64,000 nucleotides of DNA from Rhodococcus sp. 14-2470-1b (GCF_002259415.1 NZ_NPFY01000031.1:1-64000), one strand, 5' to 3'. Numbered from the stretch's first letter, positions 1 through 10,036 are shown. Numbers and translations: made by a program. The notes: a model not told the origin generated them from the letters alone.

Positions 1-31
1 GGGAGGGGAGGGGTGGTGGGTGTACGACATA

Positions 32-68
32 CGACGAGGGCGGCACCGGATCGGTGCCGCCCTCGTCG
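32..68. terminator. Strong hairpin downstream of qcrB
   Basis: A 17-bp perfect inverted repeat (positions 32-48 and 52-68) encloses a 3-base loop. It lies 15 bases beyond the qcrB stop codon and has no clear U-tract on either side. Hairpins without U-runs are common at the ends of actinobacterial operons, so this is most simply the terminator of the ctaE-qcrCAB operon. It could also act for a convergent gene left of the window. Confidence 0.75.
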
Positions 69-83
69 TGGTTCTACGTGTAG

Positions 84-1862
84 CTAGTGCTCGCTGTCGC
101 TTTCCTGGCGTGCGGGCGAGTGATCCCCGTTGCCGTTCGAAGCGTGGCCGTTCGAAGCGTGGCCGTTCGAGCCGTTGCCGTTGTGGCCGTTGGCTCCGTT
201 GCCATTGTGGCCGTTGCCGTTGTGGCCGTTGCCGTTGGATCCGTTGCCGTACAGCGATGTCTGGTAGTCCGTCAGCATCTTCAGCTGCTCGAGTTCGCCG
301 TGGTGCAGTGCTTCCTCGAGTGCCTTGCTTTCGGAGACAGGGTCGGGACGGAAGAGCGATCCGGATCCGGGCTTGCCGGCCGAGCCGAGCTTGCTCATCT
401 TCTTCGGGACGGCTGCGCCCTGGTAAGGCAGAGCGATGGGGTGTCCGTGGTCGTCGACAGGTCCGAGCGGCTGGTGCACCTCCACGTACTGACCGTGGGG
501 GAGACGCTTGATGATGCCGGTCTCGATTCCGTGATCGAGTACTGCGCGGTCACTGCGCTGCAAGCCGATGCAGAAGCGGTAGGCCACGAAGTAGGCGATG
601 GGCGGCAACACCAGGATGCCGATGCGGCCGATCCACGTCATTGCGTTCAGGGAGATGTCCAGCTTGTACGCAATGATGTCGTTGATGCAGGAGAGCGTTG
701 CCACCACGTAGAACGCCAGTGCCATGGCACCGATCGCGGTACGGACCGGTACGTCGCGGGGACGCTGCAGCAAGTTGTGGTGAGCATTGTCCCCGGTGAG
801 GCGCTTCTCGATCCACGGGTACGCGATCATCACGGTGAAGACGAGTCCCATGATCAGGGCCACTGCGAACACTGCGGGGATCGTGTAGCGGTTGGCGATG
901 TAGATGTCCCATGCCGGCCACAGTCGAGCCAGTCCGTCCGTCCACATCATGTAGAAGTCGGGCTGCGAGCCCGCGGACACCTGAGCCGGGTTGTACGGGC
1001 CGAGGTTCCAGACCGGGTTGATCTGCAGCAGACCACCCATGAGTGCGAGTACACCGAACGTGACGGCGAAGAACGCACCGGACTTGACGGCGAAGACCGG
1101 GAGGATGCGAACGCCGACGACGTTCTTCTCGGTGCGGCCGGGTCCGGGGAACTGCGTGTGCTTCTGGTACCAGACGAGTGCCAGGTGTGCCGCGATCAGC
1201 GCGAGGATGATGGCGGGTAGCAGTAGAACGTGAGCGACGTACAGGCGCGGGATGATGATCGTGCCGGGGAAGTCGCCGTCGAAGATCAGCCAGTGCAGCC
1301 ACGTTCCGACGATCGGGACGCTCATCGTGATGCCGGAGAACGCGGCGCGGAGGCCGGTGCCGGAGAGCAGGTCGTCGGGGAGGGAGTATCCGAAGAAGCC
1401 TTCGAACATGGCCAGGATCAGCAGCAGGCAGCCGATGACCCAGTTGGCCTCACGCGGGCGACGGAACGCACCGGTGAAGAAGATGCGCAGCATGTGCACG
1501 ATGATCGAGCACGCGAACATCAACGCAGCCCAGTGATGGATCTGTCGCATGAACAATCCGCCGCGGACCTCGAACGAGATGTCGAGCGTCGTCGCGTACG
1601 CACGGGACATGGTGACACCGCGAAGCGGTTCGTAGATGCCGTTGTACTCGACCTCGCTGAGCGAGGGGTCGAAGAACAGTGTCAGGAAGACACCGGACAG
1701 CAACAGGATGATGAAGCTGTACAGCGCGATCTCGCCGAGAAGGAACGACCAGTGCGTCGGGAACACCTTGTTGATCTGACGGCGCAGACCCGGTGCGAGG
1801 TGGTACCGACTGTCTACGTCGTCTGCCTGCTTCGCTGCGAGTGTCTGCAGTGAAGGACTCAT
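84..1862 (-). CDS. qcrB: Cytochrome bc1 complex cytochrome b subunit (QcrB)
   Basis: Membrane cytochrome b of the menaquinol:cytochrome c oxidoreductase that forms a supercomplex with cytochrome aa3 oxidase. The 592-residue protein shows the heme-ligand histidine helices ([20 protein letters not shown] near residue 105, and a later helix pair with AHVLLL and AAHLAL), and PDFY at the place of the canonical PEWY quinol-site motif, as in mycobacterial QcrB. After about residue 535 it ends in a low-complexity Asn/Gly/His tail (repeats of NGNGH and NGHAS) that is not part of the catalytic fold. The ATG overlaps the qcrA stop by 4 bases, so translation is coupled. It is the last gene of the operon. 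Confidence 0.97.
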   Translation of the reverse strand: MSPSLQTLAAKQADDVDSRYHLAPGLRRQINKVFPTHWSFLLGEIALYSFIILLLSGVFLTLFFDPSLSEVEYNGIYEPLRGVTMSRAYATTLDISFEVRGGLFMRQIHHWAALMFACSIIVHMLRIFFTGAFRRPREANWVIGCLLLILAMFEGFFGYSLPDDLLSGTGLRAAFSGITMSVPIVGTWLHWLIFDGDFPGTIIIPRLYVAHVLLLPAIILALIAAHLALVWYQKHTQFPGPGRTEKNVVGVRILPVFAVKSGAFFAVTFGVLALMGGLLQINPVWNLGPYNPAQVSAGSQPDFYMMWTDGLARLWPAWDIYIANRYTIPAVFAVALIMGLVFTVMIAYPWIEKRLTGDNAHHNLLQRPRDVPVRTAIGAMALAFYVVATLSCINDIIAYKLDISLNAMTWIGRIGILVLPPIAYFVAYRFCIGLQRSDRAVLDHGIETGIIKRLPHGQYVEVHQPLGPVDDHGHPIALPYQGAAVPKKMSKLGSAGKPGSGSLFRPDPVSESKALEEALHHGELEQLKMLTDYQTSLYGNGSNGNGHNGNGHNGNGANGHNGNGSNGHASNGHASNGNGDHSPARQESDSEH

Positions 1863-3061
1863 GATTCACTCTCCGCTTCGCGGTTCGGACGCTCCCAGAA
1901 GGCAGGTCCGAGGGCTTCTATGAAGTCCCCGTTGGCAACGAGGAAGCCTTCTTCGTTCACGGTGATCGGCAGCTGTGGCAATGCGCGAGCGGCAGGGCCG
2001 AAGATCGGCTTGCCGTATTCCAGCGCGTTGAACTGCGACTGGTGGCACGGGCACAGAATGCGGTTCGTCTGCTGCTCGAACAACGAAGTCGGGCAACCCA
2101 AATGCGTGCAGATCTTGGAGTAGGCGAAGTAATCGCCGTAGTTGAAGCTCTCCTGGCCCTTGCGCTTGATGGCCGTCTCCGCGTCCTCGGTACGAAGACG
2201 AATGAGCATCACGGAGTTACGAATTCCGCGCAGCGACGCGAGAAGCGCGTGGTCGTCGTCGCGATCGGCCTCGCGGAACGGGAACACAGTTTCCATGGCT
2301 CCGGCATCCATATCCTCGGGGCGGACCAGAACGACGTCGTGTGGCCGTCCGGTATCGCGCCTGAGATAGATCGTCTCTCCAGGGTAGCGCGGCGTCCAGC
2401 CGGACACCCAGAGCGGAGATTCATCGCCTTCGGCCCATGGATTCTTGACGAGGCCACCGAGGGGCAACAGCGCCATGATTCCGAGTGCGCCACCGCCGAA
2501 GAACAGTGAACGCTTGATGACCTTGCGACGACCGATCGTCGACGTCGCGAGCGAGTCACCGAGCTCGGCGACTACCGTCCTTCGGTCGACCTCGGACGAA
2601 CCACCGTCGTGGCGGTCCTGAATGGACACCTCTTCGGGGATGAACTTCTTGGTGAACTGGACTGCGCCGACGCCGACACCGAGGATCGCCAGACCCATGG
2701 TGAGGCCGATCAGAGGGGTGTACAGCGAGTAGGCGCCGTAGTTCTCTTCTCCCATGCCGGCGTACTGCCAGGGCCAGAACAGGTAGATCGCGATGAACGC
2801 GACCGCGGACACGCCGGCGAGAGTGAACCAGGCAGCAACGCTGCGCTCGGCCCGCTTCTCCGCGCGGGTTCCCTTCACAGCCCAACGGTCGCGGCGGTAC
2901 GCGACGTCCACGTGGTCGAGGTTGGTGCCGAGTTCGACCAACTGCTCACGTGTCATACCGGCGAGTTCCTCGTCGGTGTACTTCTTGTTCAGATCCACCT
3001 TGTCGACCTTCGCGCTGTCATCGTGGCCATGGCTTGTGCGTTCGGGATCGGCTTCGCTCAT
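1859..3061 (-). CDS. qcrA: Cytochrome bc1 Rieske iron-sulfur subunit (QcrA)
   Basis: Rieske 2Fe-2S subunit that passes electrons from menaquinol to QcrC. The C-terminal domain carries both cluster motifs, CTHLGC and CPCHQS, which supply two Cys and two His ligands. The N-terminal half has the three membrane segments typical of actinobacterial QcrA (two near residues 65-130 and a third after [12 protein letters not shown]), rather than the single anchor of proteobacterial Rieske proteins. The reading frame is open further upstream, but the ATG at 3061 ([12 protein letters not shown]) is chosen because it forms an ATGA overlap with the qcrC stop and gives 400 residues, a normal length. The 3' end overlaps qcrB. 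Confidence 0.96.
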   Translation of the reverse strand: MSEADPERTSHGHDDSAKVDKVDLNKKYTDEELAGMTREQLVELGTNLDHVDVAYRRDRWAVKGTRAEKRAERSVAAWFTLAGVSAVAFIAIYLFWPWQYAGMGEENYGAYSLYTPLIGLTMGLAILGVGVGAVQFTKKFIPEEVSIQDRHDGGSSEVDRRTVVAELGDSLATSTIGRRKVIKRSLFFGGGALGIMALLPLGGLVKNPWAEGDESPLWVSGWTPRYPGETIYLRRDTGRPHDVVLVRPEDMDAGAMETVFPFREADRDDDHALLASLRGIRNSVMLIRLRTEDAETAIKRKGQESFNYGDYFAYSKICTHLGCPTSLFEQQTNRILCPCHQSQFNALEYGKPIFGPAARALPQLPITVNEEGFLVANGDFIEALGPAFWERPNREAESES

Positions 3062-3900
3062 GACCGTGATCCGATCCACATCGTCGCGCCGACGACGGCA
3101 GCGATTCCGACGACCCAGATAGCAATCATTTCCGTGCCGGGTCCGAAGCCGCCGAGTCCCCATCCGCCGGGAGCCCGCGTGTCCTGAGCGGACTTCACGT
3201 ACGAGATGATGTCGATCTTCTCTTCCTGCGTCAGCTGACGGTCGGAGAATTTCGGCATGTTCTGCGGGCCACTGATCATGGCCGCGTAGATCTCCTGCTC
3301 CGACGCGGGGCCGAGCGGGGGAGCGAACTTGCCGGACGACAGTGCGCCACCCTCACCGGTGAAGTTGTGGCACGACGCGCAGTTCAAGCGGAACAGTTCG
3401 CTACCGCGGGCGACGTCGCCGCTGGCGAGCGAGGACTGCGCGATTTCGCCGTTGCTGTCGCGGATGACCGTGGGGCCTCCACCGTTCTCCTGGATGTACG
3501 CACCGAGAGCGTCGATCTGCTTGTCGTCGAACTTCGGTGGCTTACGGATCGCCTGAGCTTCGTTACGTACGGCAGGCATACGTCCCGAGGAGACCTGGAA
3601 GTAGACGGCGGCTTCACCGACGCCGATGAGGCTCGGGCCTCGGTCCTGCACACCCTGCAGGTTGACGCCGTGGCACGTGACGCACGAGGTGTCGTACAAC
3701 TGCTTGCCTTCGCGGATCAGAGCGGCCGAATCCTGATCGGCCGTCGCGACCTGCGGTGTGGGGGTCAGAGCCGATGCGAGAAATCCTGCACTCAGGAGTC
3801 CCATCATCAGCACGAGCGCACCGGTCACACGGCGACGAGTCTTGCGCTTGCGCCTGTTCTTGGCTGCGGCATCGGATGCTGCTGGGGGAGATGAACTCAT
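3058..3900 (-). CDS. qcrC: Diheme cytochrome c subunit of bc1 complex (QcrC)
   Basis: Membrane-anchored diheme cytochrome c that replaces a soluble cytochrome c in actinobacteria and wires the bc1 complex directly to the aa3 oxidase. The 280-residue protein has an N-terminal membrane anchor (about residues 26-46), two CXXCH heme sites (CVTCH near residue 78 and CASCH near 176) in two cytochrome c domains, and a C-terminal membrane helix after [11 protein letters not shown]. It lies 103 bases downstream of ctaE and overlaps qcrA by 4 bases, giving the order ctaE-qcrC-qcrA-qcrB known from mycobacteria and corynebacteria. Confidence 0.96.
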   Translation of the reverse strand: MSSSPPAASDAAAKNRRKRKTRRRVTGALVLMMGLLSAGFLASALTPTPQVATADQDSAALIREGKQLYDTSCVTCHGVNLQGVQDRGPSLIGVGEAAVYFQVSSGRMPAVRNEAQAIRKPPKFDDKQIDALGAYIQENGGGPTVIRDSNGEIAQSSLASGDVARGSELFRLNCASCHNFTGEGGALSSGKFAPPLGPASEQEIYAAMISGPQNMPKFSDRQLTQEEKIDIISYVKSAQDTRAPGGWGLGGFGPGTEMIAIWVVGIAAVVGATMWIGSRS

Positions 3901-4003
3901 CTTCTATCCCTTGTCGTGTCGGGACGGACCGAACGGCCTGGGGCTGATACAGGTCGTTCGCTGCGGTTGGCGAAGTGAAAACACTTGATCTGCTTTATGT
4001 CTA

Positions 4004-4615
4004 CTAGCGGATGAAGTAAATGGTGGCGAACAACGCGATCCACACGATGTCGACGAAGTGCCAGTAGTAGGACACGACGATCGCGGCGGTGGCCTGTGCC
4101 GGCGTGAACTTACTGACAAGCGTTCGAGTGATGAGGAAGACGAATGCGATCAGACCGCCGATGACGTGCAGTCCGTGGAATCCGGTCGTGATGTAGAAGA
4201 CCGATCCGTAGACGCTCGAGGAGAGCGTCGTGCCTTCGTGAACCATGTGGTAGTACTCGTAGCCCTGTCCGGCCACGAAGAAGATGCCCATCGCCAGGGT
4301 GATGACGTACCAGCGTCGCAGTCCGAAGACGTCACCGCGCTCGGCGGCGAAGACCCCGAGCTGGCAGGTGAACGACGACGCGATCAGCACGGCGGTGACC
4401 GGAACGGCGAGCGCGAGATTGAGCTCGGTCGGTTCCGGTGGCCAGTTTCCGTTTGCCTGCGCCCTCGCGACGAAGTACATCGCAAAAAGTCCAGCGAAGA
4501 ACATGAGTTCGCTCGACAGCCACACGATGGTGCCGACGCTGACCATATTGGGACGGTTCAGCGAGTGCACGCGTTGGGTGATTGCCGATCCTTGAGTCCC
4601 TACAGCGCTCGTCAC
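4004..4615 (-). CDS. ctaE: Cytochrome c oxidase subunit III (CtaE)
   Basis: Subunit III of the aa3-type terminal oxidase, a five-helix membrane protein of 203 residues. The GTG at 4615 is chosen because the protein then begins [21 protein letters not shown], the start shared by actinobacterial CtaE proteins; the longer open frame upstream has no membrane-protein character. Other family signatures are [39 protein letters not shown] and the C-terminal [14 protein letters not shown]. First gene of the respiratory operon with qcrCAB; catalytic subunits I and II must be encoded elsewhere. Confidence 0.95.
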   Translation of the reverse strand: MTSAVGTQGSAITQRVHSLNRPNMVSVGTIVWLSSELMFFAGLFAMYFVARAQANGNWPPEPTELNLALAVPVTAVLIASSFTCQLGVFAAERGDVFGLRRWYVITLAMGIFFVAGQGYEYYHMVHEGTTLSSSVYGSVFYITTGFHGLHVIGGLIAFVFLITRTLVSKFTPAQATAAIVVSYYWHFVDIVWIALFATIYFIR

Positions 4616-4766
4616 AGAAAGAAGTATGACTGCTCGTAGTACCGGAGGCATACTCGGGTCCGGTCTTGGCGCGTCGCCGACGCAGGGGCGATGGCCGGCT
4701 CCCGCGTATGGCCAGGTCAAGGGCATCGACCACGCTGCGCATAGGTTGTCGTGCAAGGCTCGCCTC

Positions 4767-5249
4767 ATGGCAACGAACGGTGGCGCATCGTGGTTCCGGC
4801 GGTTGTTCGGAGGGGCGAAGACTGTTCCTCTCGACCCCGCCAGGGACGATTTGGTGGTAGTGGCATTTTCCTTCGTCGACGCCGAATCGTGTTCGACGGC
4901 GCTCGGTCGCGGAGCGGCTGCGGGATGGGTCGACACAGCGGAGGCGGTGTTCCGACATCACCTGGTGTTGCCGCCGGACCAGATCGAGGACGCGACGGCC
5001 GTCGCCGCGCAGGACGGGTACGAGCCGGTGATGGATCCGCGCCCGCGCCCGGAGATTCCGACCACCGGTTACCGCCCGAGTGTCGAGGGCGGTGTCGGCC
5101 TGACGCTGCAGCGGGTGCAGGTGATCGACGCGTTGCACTGCTCACAGGAACGCTCGCGAATGGCCGGCCTCGCGCAGCGGCGAGGTGGTGTGGTCGAGGG
5201 GTGGGATGCGCTGCAACCTGGAGGGGCGTCTCCGGCCGGTGCTGACTAG
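4767..5249 (+). CDS. Conserved hypothetical protein, 160 aa
   Basis: I do not recognise a named domain. The protein begins [16 protein letters not shown], has an acidic middle ([18 protein letters not shown]) and ends with a segment predicted to be mixed alpha/beta ([37 protein letters not shown]). There is no signal peptide or membrane helix. The ATG at 4767 is preferred over the start at 4626 because the upstream residues look like untranslated promoter DNA shared with the divergent ctaE. It lies between ctaE and trpD, and its codon usage matches its neighbours. Confidence 0.75.
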   Translation: MATNGGASWFRRLFGGAKTVPLDPARDDLVVVAFSFVDAESCSTALGRGAAAGWVDTAEAVFRHHLVLPPDQIEDATAVAAQDGYEPVMDPRPRPEIPTTGYRPSVEGGVGLTLQRVQVIDALHCSQERSRMAGLAQRRGGVVEGWDALQPGGASPAGAD

Positions 5250-5328
5250 GCTTTCGGTCGCACGTCGCGGACTGCCGATCGAGGGCGTCGAGCTCTGGAA
5301 CGGCCGAGGAAGGTATGGGGAGTAGTCG

Positions 5329-6402
5329 ATGACAGATGCGAGCAACGGTGTGCCGAGCCGGACCTGGAAGGCCGTACTCGGTGCGCTGACGTCGAACGTC
5401 GATCTCTCCGCCGACGACACGGCCTGGGCGATGGACGAGATCATGTCCGACAACGCCACCGCCGCTCAGATCGCGGCCTTCGGTGTCGCTCTGAAGATGA
5501 AGGGTCCGACTCCGGAGGAAGTGAGCGGACTGGCGAACTCGATGCTGGGCCATGCGACCTTGGTCGACAGCGAACCGAATGCCGTCGACGTCGTCGGTAC
5601 GGGTGGCGACGGCGCCGACACGGTCAACATCTCGACGATGGCCGCTCTCGTCGTGGCGTCGGCCGGAGCTCCGGTGGTCAAACACGGCAACCGTGCTGCG
5701 TCTTCGCGAAGTGGGACGACGGATGTGCTCGAGGCCCTCGGAGTGAAGTTCGGGCTCGGAGCGGACGGTGTCGCGACTACGGTCCGAGACGTGGGAATCG
5801 GGTTCTGTTTCGCGCCTGTCTACCATCCGGCGCTGCGTTTCGCGGGCCCTCCGCGGAAGGAGATCGGTATCCCGACGGTCTTCAACGTGCTCGGTCCCCT
5901 GACCAACCCGGGGCGGCCGCGGGCGGGTCTGATCGGCTGTGCGTTCGACTCGTTGCTTCCCGTCGTGGCTCGGGTGTTCGCCGGCCGCGGCACCAGTGCG
6001 TTGGTCGTTCGTGGTGACGACGGCCTCGACGAGATAACGCTGTCCACGACGACGACAGTGCACATCGTGTCGGGTGGCGACGTGACGGTGGCCAGGATCG
6101 ACCCGAGGGACTTCGGGTTCGACCTCGTCGACATCGACGCGCTCCGCGGAGGCGACGCTGCCTTCAACGCGCAGGTGGCGCGGGAGGTGTTCGCCGGCAA
6201 GCACGGTGCGGTGCGCGACGCAGTCCTGCTGAACGCCGCTGCGGCACTGACGGCGTACGACGGGATCACGTCCGGGATCGTCGCCGACGACTTGACCGGT
6301 CTGCTGAAGCGTGGTGTCGAGCGTGCTGCTGCCGCTGTCGATTCCGGGGCAACCGCAGGCCTGCTCGATCGATGGATCGCACGGTCCAACGAACTCGATT
6401 GA
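5329..6402 (+). CDS. trpD: Anthranilate phosphoribosyltransferase (TrpD)
   Basis: Catalyses transfer of phosphoribose from PRPP to anthranilate in tryptophan synthesis. The 357-residue protein has the family signatures in order: KMKGPTPEEVSGLANSML (N-terminal helical domain), GTGGDGADTVNIST (PRPP/anthranilate site), KHGNRAASSRSGTTDVLEALG, and the Mg-binding GDDGLDEI region. Length and motifs are normal. It stands alone here, away from other trp genes, next to the respiratory operon as in mycobacteria. No attenuator-like leader peptide is evident in the 79 bases upstream. Confidence 0.97.
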   Translation: MTDASNGVPSRTWKAVLGALTSNVDLSADDTAWAMDEIMSDNATAAQIAAFGVALKMKGPTPEEVSGLANSMLGHATLVDSEPNAVDVVGTGGDGADTVNISTMAALVVASAGAPVVKHGNRAASSRSGTTDVLEALGVKFGLGADGVATTVRDVGIGFCFAPVYHPALRFAGPPRKEIGIPTVFNVLGPLTNPGRPRAGLIGCAFDSLLPVVARVFAGRGTSALVVRGDDGLDEITLSTTTTVHIVSGGDVTVARIDPRDFGFDLVDIDALRGGDAAFNAQVAREVFAGKHGAVRDAVLLNAAAALTAYDGITSGIVADDLTGLLKRGVERAAAAVDSGATAGLLDRWIARSNELD

Positions 6403-6423
6403 CGGGTCGCTGCGCCCGGCCGA

Positions 6424-6699
6424 CTACTCGCCGATGGAGAAGCCCGCTTCTATGTCCGCGCTGGAGTAGGACTGGAACGCGATGTGGGTGGCGGTGTTCA
6501 CGACACCGGGCACCTTGTTGATGTGCTGCGTGATCACGTCGGCGATCTGTGCGTGGTCCCTGACCTTGACGATCGCGATGAGGTCCACGTCCCCTGCACA
6601 CGAGTAGACCTCGGTGACGCCGTCGACGTCCGCGACCGCCTGTGCGGTCTCCGGGATGGCGTGCGACTCGGCATCGATCATGACGATTGCGTTGATCAT
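6424..6699 (-). CDS. Stand-alone Lrp/AsnC effector-binding (RAM) domain protein
   Basis: A 91-residue protein consisting only of the ligand-sensing/oligomerisation domain of Lrp/AsnC regulators (MINAIVMIDAESHAIPETAQ, then DVDGVTEVYSCAGDVDLIAIVKV), without the DNA-binding helix-turn-helix. Such stand-alone domains form dimers or higher rings and bind amino acids; their partner is generally unknown. The frame is open upstream to 6855, but the ATG at 6699 gives the exact domain start. It lies 10 bases after the nuclease gene on the same strand, convergent with trpD, and is probably cotranscribed with the nuclease. Confidence 0.88.
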   Translation of the reverse strand: MINAIVMIDAESHAIPETAQAVADVDGVTEVYSCAGDVDLIAIVKVRDHAQIADVITQHINKVPGVVNTATHIAFQSYSSADIEAGFSIGE

Positions 6700-6709
6700 G
6701 CTGCCGAGT

Positions 6710-8461
6710 TTAGAGCGCCGCACGAAGGTGGGCGCCGACGCCGGTGTCCTCCACGGGTGTGACGGCCATCGAGCGTTCGCGCCTGGACACGGTGCGAGCG
6801 GTCGTGCACCACTGCCGCCACCCTCCGGCTCCGTGAACGGGCTCCGCGTATCCATCGGTGGTCCGGACGATCCTGACGCCGTCGGATTCGAGCCAGCGGC
6901 CGACGAGGGCTACTTCCTCCGGTGATGCGCCGCGAAAGGGCGTGGCGTCCGGCACCACGGTTTCCGCGGCCGCCACGATCGCTTCCACGACGGGCATGGG
7001 ATGCACTCGCCGCGCGGTGACGGCCGATGCAGCGAGCCGGCCGTGGCGGACGACGGCAAGTTCCCACCCTCCGTCCGGCGCACGTCGGGCGACGATCAAC
7101 TCGGCGATCGCCGCGATGGCCGCGAGCCGGTGCATCCGACGCAGAACGTCTGCGAGCGAGGCGAGCCTGTCTCGGAGCCTGGCCGCCGACTCGAACAGTT
7201 CGGCAACGGACAGCGCGGAGATTCGATCCCGGGCGGCCTGGAGCGCACGGTCGTCGCGCCCGTGTGCGAGCTCGACGAACCGGCCCGGCAGGACTGCGTA
7301 CTCGTCGGGCGTGAGTGGCGTGGGACCACCCGCGGCGCACCCGCCGACAGCTTCGGCCGGACACGCGTGCAGAGAGGTGCGGGGGATGCGGCGAGTGCAG
7401 GTACGGATACCGAGTACCTCGGAGACGAGCGCAGCGGCGTCGGCGGCATCACCGCGGGCAGCGAACGGGCCGATCGAGCTCTCCGTCGGTGAGCGGACGA
7501 CGGAGAGGCGTGGAAACGCCTCCGTGGTCGTCGTGATCCACCAACCCTTCTTGGGGAACTTGGAGCGGCGGTTGTACGGGGGGATGTGGGCGCACAGAAG
7601 TCGAAGCTCGCGCACTCCGGCTTCGAGGGCATGGGCGCATTCGACGTGGTCGACGCCGACGGCGAGGCCCACCATTTCCTTCATGCGGCCACGCGTCTCG
7701 GACCCGGTGAAGTAATTGCGCACGCGTCGTTGCAGATTGTTCGACGTGCCGACGTACAGCACCTCGTTGCCCGGTCCCTTGAAGAGATAGACGCCCGGGG
7801 TGCGGGGTAGGTGAGAAGCGAGTGAGCGTTTGGCTCTTTGCCCGGCCGACACAGCAGGCAGGTAGTCGACGAGTTCCGCATAGCTGTGGACACCCTGATT
7901 ACCTACTCGCTCGATCAATGCGTGCAGTACGTCGACCGTTGCTCGTGCATCGTCGAGGGCGCGGTGGGTGGGCACAGTGCTGACCTGGAAGAGCGAGGAC
8001 AGTGCCGACAGTTTCACCGAGGGTGCCTCGTCGCGGGTGAGTACTCGCCGGGCGAGTTTGACCGTGCAGAGCACCTGGAACTTGGGCCAGGCGATGTCCA
8101 GGCGTGACGCGGCCGCCCTGAGGAAAGCAGTGTCGAAACGGGCGTTGTGTGCGACGAGGACCGAGCCGCGCGCGAACTCGAGAAAGCTCGGCAGCACTCG
8201 GTCGATCCGAGGGGCGCCGATCAGCATGGCAGTGGTGATCCCGGTGAGCTCGACGATGTACGGCGGAATGGATCGGCCCGGGTCCACCAGCGTCGCGAAT
8301 TCGGCGATGACCTCGCCGCCCCGAATCTTCACTGCCCCGATCTCGGTGATCGCTTCGGTGTCCGGGCTGCCACCTGTGGTCTCCAGGTCGACCACGACGA
8401 AGGTCGTGTCGTGCAACGGAGTGTCGAGCTCGTCGAAGCTCAGCTGAATCGGGACGCTCAC
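6710..8461 (-). CDS. DEDDh 3'-5' exonuclease fused to GIY-YIG (UvrC/Cho-like) endonuclease
   Basis: A 583-residue two-nuclease protein. Residues about 20-185 form a DnaQ-like exonuclease with [10 protein letters not shown] (catalytic Asp and Glu) and [14 protein letters not shown] (catalytic His and Asp). It is followed by a GIY-YIG domain ([19 protein letters not shown], then [11 protein letters not shown]) related to the N-terminal half of UvrC and to Cho. The C-terminal 250 residues have no motif I can name. The GTG at 8461 is chosen because the homologous start ([14 protein letters not shown]) follows it and the upstream residues are not protein-like. Likely role: incision and trimming in nucleotide excision repair; matches the mycobacterial Rv2191 type. 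Confidence 0.92.
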   Translation of the reverse strand: MSVPIQLSFDELDTPLHDTTFVVVDLETTGGSPDTEAITEIGAVKIRGGEVIAEFATLVDPGRSIPPYIVELTGITTAMLIGAPRIDRVLPSFLEFARGSVLVAHNARFDTAFLRAAASRLDIAWPKFQVLCTVKLARRVLTRDEAPSVKLSALSSLFQVSTVPTHRALDDARATVDVLHALIERVGNQGVHSYAELVDYLPAVSAGQRAKRSLASHLPRTPGVYLFKGPGNEVLYVGTSNNLQRRVRNYFTGSETRGRMKEMVGLAVGVDHVECAHALEAGVRELRLLCAHIPPYNRRSKFPKKGWWITTTTEAFPRLSVVRSPTESSIGPFAARGDAADAAALVSEVLGIRTCTRRIPRTSLHACPAEAVGGCAAGGPTPLTPDEYAVLPGRFVELAHGRDDRALQAARDRISALSVAELFESAARLRDRLASLADVLRRMHRLAAIAAIAELIVARRAPDGGWELAVVRHGRLAASAVTARRVHPMPVVEAIVAAAETVVPDATPFRGASPEEVALVGRWLESDGVRIVRTTDGYAEPVHGAGGWRQWCTTARTVSRRERSMAVTPVEDTGVGAHLRAAL

Positions 8462-8587
8462 GAGTGCAGACGGTAGCGACAGGCACCGACAGCAATGTCG
8501 ATCTTGCTCGGGACGCTGAACGTGTCGGAGTGGATCGCTAGGTTTCGCCGTGAAGGGTCGACCGAACGGGAAAGAGATGGAGATCAC

Positions 8588-8869
8588 ATGATCATCGATT
8601 GCAGTGATTGCAAGGTCCGTGACATCGCGTGCGCAGACTGTGTCGTGACGGTGTTGCTCGGACCGCCCGGTATGGCCCCGGGGCGTCCGGTGGACGTCGG
8701 GATGCCGCACCCTCGGATAGCTCTCGACCAGGAAGAACTGGGGGCCATGGACGTTCTTGCCGAGGGTGGTCTCGTGCCGAAACTACGTCTCGTAGTCGAC
8801 CCGGAACAGGGTCCGTCCGAGGGGTCGTTACCGGCTCGTGACACAAGCGGGGATCGACGCGCGATCTAG
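8588..8869 (+). CDS. Small conserved protein with two CxxC pairs
   Basis: A 93-residue protein starting [18 protein letters not shown], so four cysteines sit in two CxxC pairs within the first 18 residues, suited to binding zinc or an Fe-S centre. The rest is mixed hydrophobic ([10 protein letters not shown], then [16 protein letters not shown]). The ATG at 8588 is preferred over 8495 because it follows a purine-rich stretch (gaaagagatggagat) and begins the Cys motif directly. Divergent from the nuclease gene and upstream of the wall-hydrolase genes. Function unknown; I infer a metal-binding or redox role from the cysteines alone. Confidence 0.78.
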   Translation: MIIDCSDCKVRDIACADCVVTVLLGPPGMAPGRPVDVGMPHPRIALDQEELGAMDVLAEGGLVPKLRLVVDPEQGPSEGSLPARDTSGDRRAI

Positions 8870-8993
8870 CGTCGAATCGACTTCTACGCCTCGCTTCGGC
8901 GAGTTGGGGTCGACACAGGGGTATGCCGTTTCGTAATCTTCCTGAGACCTTGCGGAGTCTCGCCAATCCAAACCGGAGCGGCGTCGCAAGTCA

Positions 8994-9136
8994 CCGCCTA
9001 ATCGGGATGCTCGCGAGAGCGCCCGTACCGGGAACCCGATTTCCATTGGGGTGAATCCTGCTTCGGCCGCTACCAGCGTCCGGGTGGGTAGGGCTGATCT
9101 TCCCAGCCCGAACCCGTCAGCTAACTCGGTCGGCGG
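8994..9136 (+). promoter_or_regulatory. c-di-AMP riboswitch (ydaO/yuaA class)
   Basis: The segment carries the conserved core of the ydaO element in order: a CCGCC 5' arm (8994-8998), GGGAACCCGA, TTGGGGTGAATCC (9047-9059), GGGTAGGGCT (9085-9094), AGCCCGAACCCGTCAGCTAA and a closing GGCGG arm (9132-9136) that pairs with the first arm. It ends about 30 bases before the start of the NlpC/P60 gene. In actinobacteria this class is known upstream of wall-hydrolase genes, where c-di-AMP binding turns expression off. No obvious terminator follows, so the read-out is unresolved. The 8870-8993 stretch before it holds only a weak imperfect hairpin. Confidence 0.92.
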
Positions 9137-9167
9137 ATGAGTGGAAGAAACGGAGCAACCCTTTCTC

Positions 9168-9728
9168 GTGGCGTCACATACTTCAACCCGCCAATTGCGT
9201 CGAATCCTCGTAGCCGGCGCGATCACTGCCGGTGCGGTCGTTCTGCCCGCAGCCCCCGCAATGGCGGCCCCCATCACCATCCCCGGAGTCGGTACCTTCG
9301 AGATTCCGGAAATCCCAGGTCTTCCGCCGCTGCCGACCGAGATCCCCGGTCTGCCTGCGGCCCCCGCACCGCTCGCACCACAGGTCACCCCGGCTGCCAA
9401 GGCAGTTCAGGCCGCCGAGTCGAAGATCGGTTCGCCGTATGTCTACGGCGCTTCGGGACCCGACTCGTTCGACTGCTCCGGACTCGTTCAGTGGGCGTAC
9501 AAGCAGGCCGGCATCAGCTTGCCGCGTACCAGCTACGACCAGGCCGCGGCAGGCACCCCCGTGTCGCAGTCCGACCTGCAGCCGGGCGATGTCGTCTCGT
9601 TCTACGGCGGATCGCACTCGGGAATCTACGCGGGTAACGGCAACGTCATCCACGCGTCGACGTCGGGTGTTCCCGTCAAGGTCGCGCCCGTCTCGTCGAT
9701 GCCGTTCGACGGAGCGCGTCGCTACTGA
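9168..9728 (+). CDS. NlpC/P60 peptidoglycan endopeptidase (riboswitch-controlled)
   Basis: Secreted wall hydrolase of about 186 residues. A Sec-type signal (RRILVAGAITAGAVVLPAAPAMA) is followed by a short Pro-rich linker and a C-terminal NlpC/P60 domain with the catalytic Cys in FDCSGLVQWAYKQAG, the His in HSGIYAGNGNVIHAS and ending GARRY. The GTG at 9168 is preferred, with GGAG 12 bases upstream; a GTG at 9141 in the same frame is the alternative. Family members cleave the stem peptide between D-Glu and meso-DAP. It is the first of two adjacent NlpC/P60 genes and the only one with a riboswitch. Confidence 0.93.
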   Translation: MASHTSTRQLRRILVAGAITAGAVVLPAAPAMAAPITIPGVGTFEIPEIPGLPPLPTEIPGLPAAPAPLAPQVTPAAKAVQAAESKIGSPYVYGASGPDSFDCSGLVQWAYKQAGISLPRTSYDQAAAGTPVSQSDLQPGDVVSFYGGSHSGIYAGNGNVIHASTSGVPVKVAPVSSMPFDGARRY

Positions 9729-9748
9729 TTCGATGATCGTGTGTAAGG

Positions 9749-9794
9749 ACAGCACCAGGAGTGAGCCCCACGGGCTCGCCTGGTGCTGTTTTTC
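9749..9794 (+). terminator. Intrinsic terminator after the first NlpC/P60 gene
   Basis: An inverted repeat with outer arms ACAGCACCAGG and CCTGGTGCTGT, inner arms GAGCCC and GGGCTC, and a CAC loop is followed directly by TTTTT. This is a classical rho-independent terminator 20 bases after the stop codon, so the second NlpC/P60 gene should have its own promoter. Confidence 0.9.
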
Positions 9795-10036
9795 GTCAGG
9801 CGCCGGTGCGCGGAGCCTGCAAAGACGCCGAATGGACTCGTCGGCCGCCGGACCGTAACCTGTTCGAGACCGTCGACCTCGGTGGAGCGGGAGTCGAGTT
9901 CCGAAAAAGTCCGAAATTCCGGTCTCGTTCCACGCCCGCGGCCACCTACTCATGGGTAGGGTTTGTTTCTTCGCCGAAAGTCTGATTTCGGCGCACCCCT
10001 CGGACTACGAACTGCAAGAACGGAGAGTCACCTTCC
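9795..10036 (+). promoter_or_regulatory. Upstream region of the second NlpC/P60 gene, with a 5' leader hairpin
   Basis: This 242-base gap holds no gene. The clear feature is a perfect 8-bp hairpin (CGCCGAAA at 9972-9979 and TTTCGGCG at 9986-9993) 43 bases before the start codon. I cannot fit a ydaO-type element or a confident promoter here; the hairpin may stabilise or regulate the leader. Confidence 0.45.

Noticed and set aside
4765-6204. Minus-strand open frame of 479 codons across the hypothetical gene and trpD
   Set aside because: Arg/His-rich shadow of trpD without recognizable domains.
9949-9962. Second ydaO-type riboswitch before ripC, suggested by GGGTAGGG
   Set aside because: Only this short match is present; the GGGGTGAATCC and CCGAACCCGTCAGCTAA blocks are missing.
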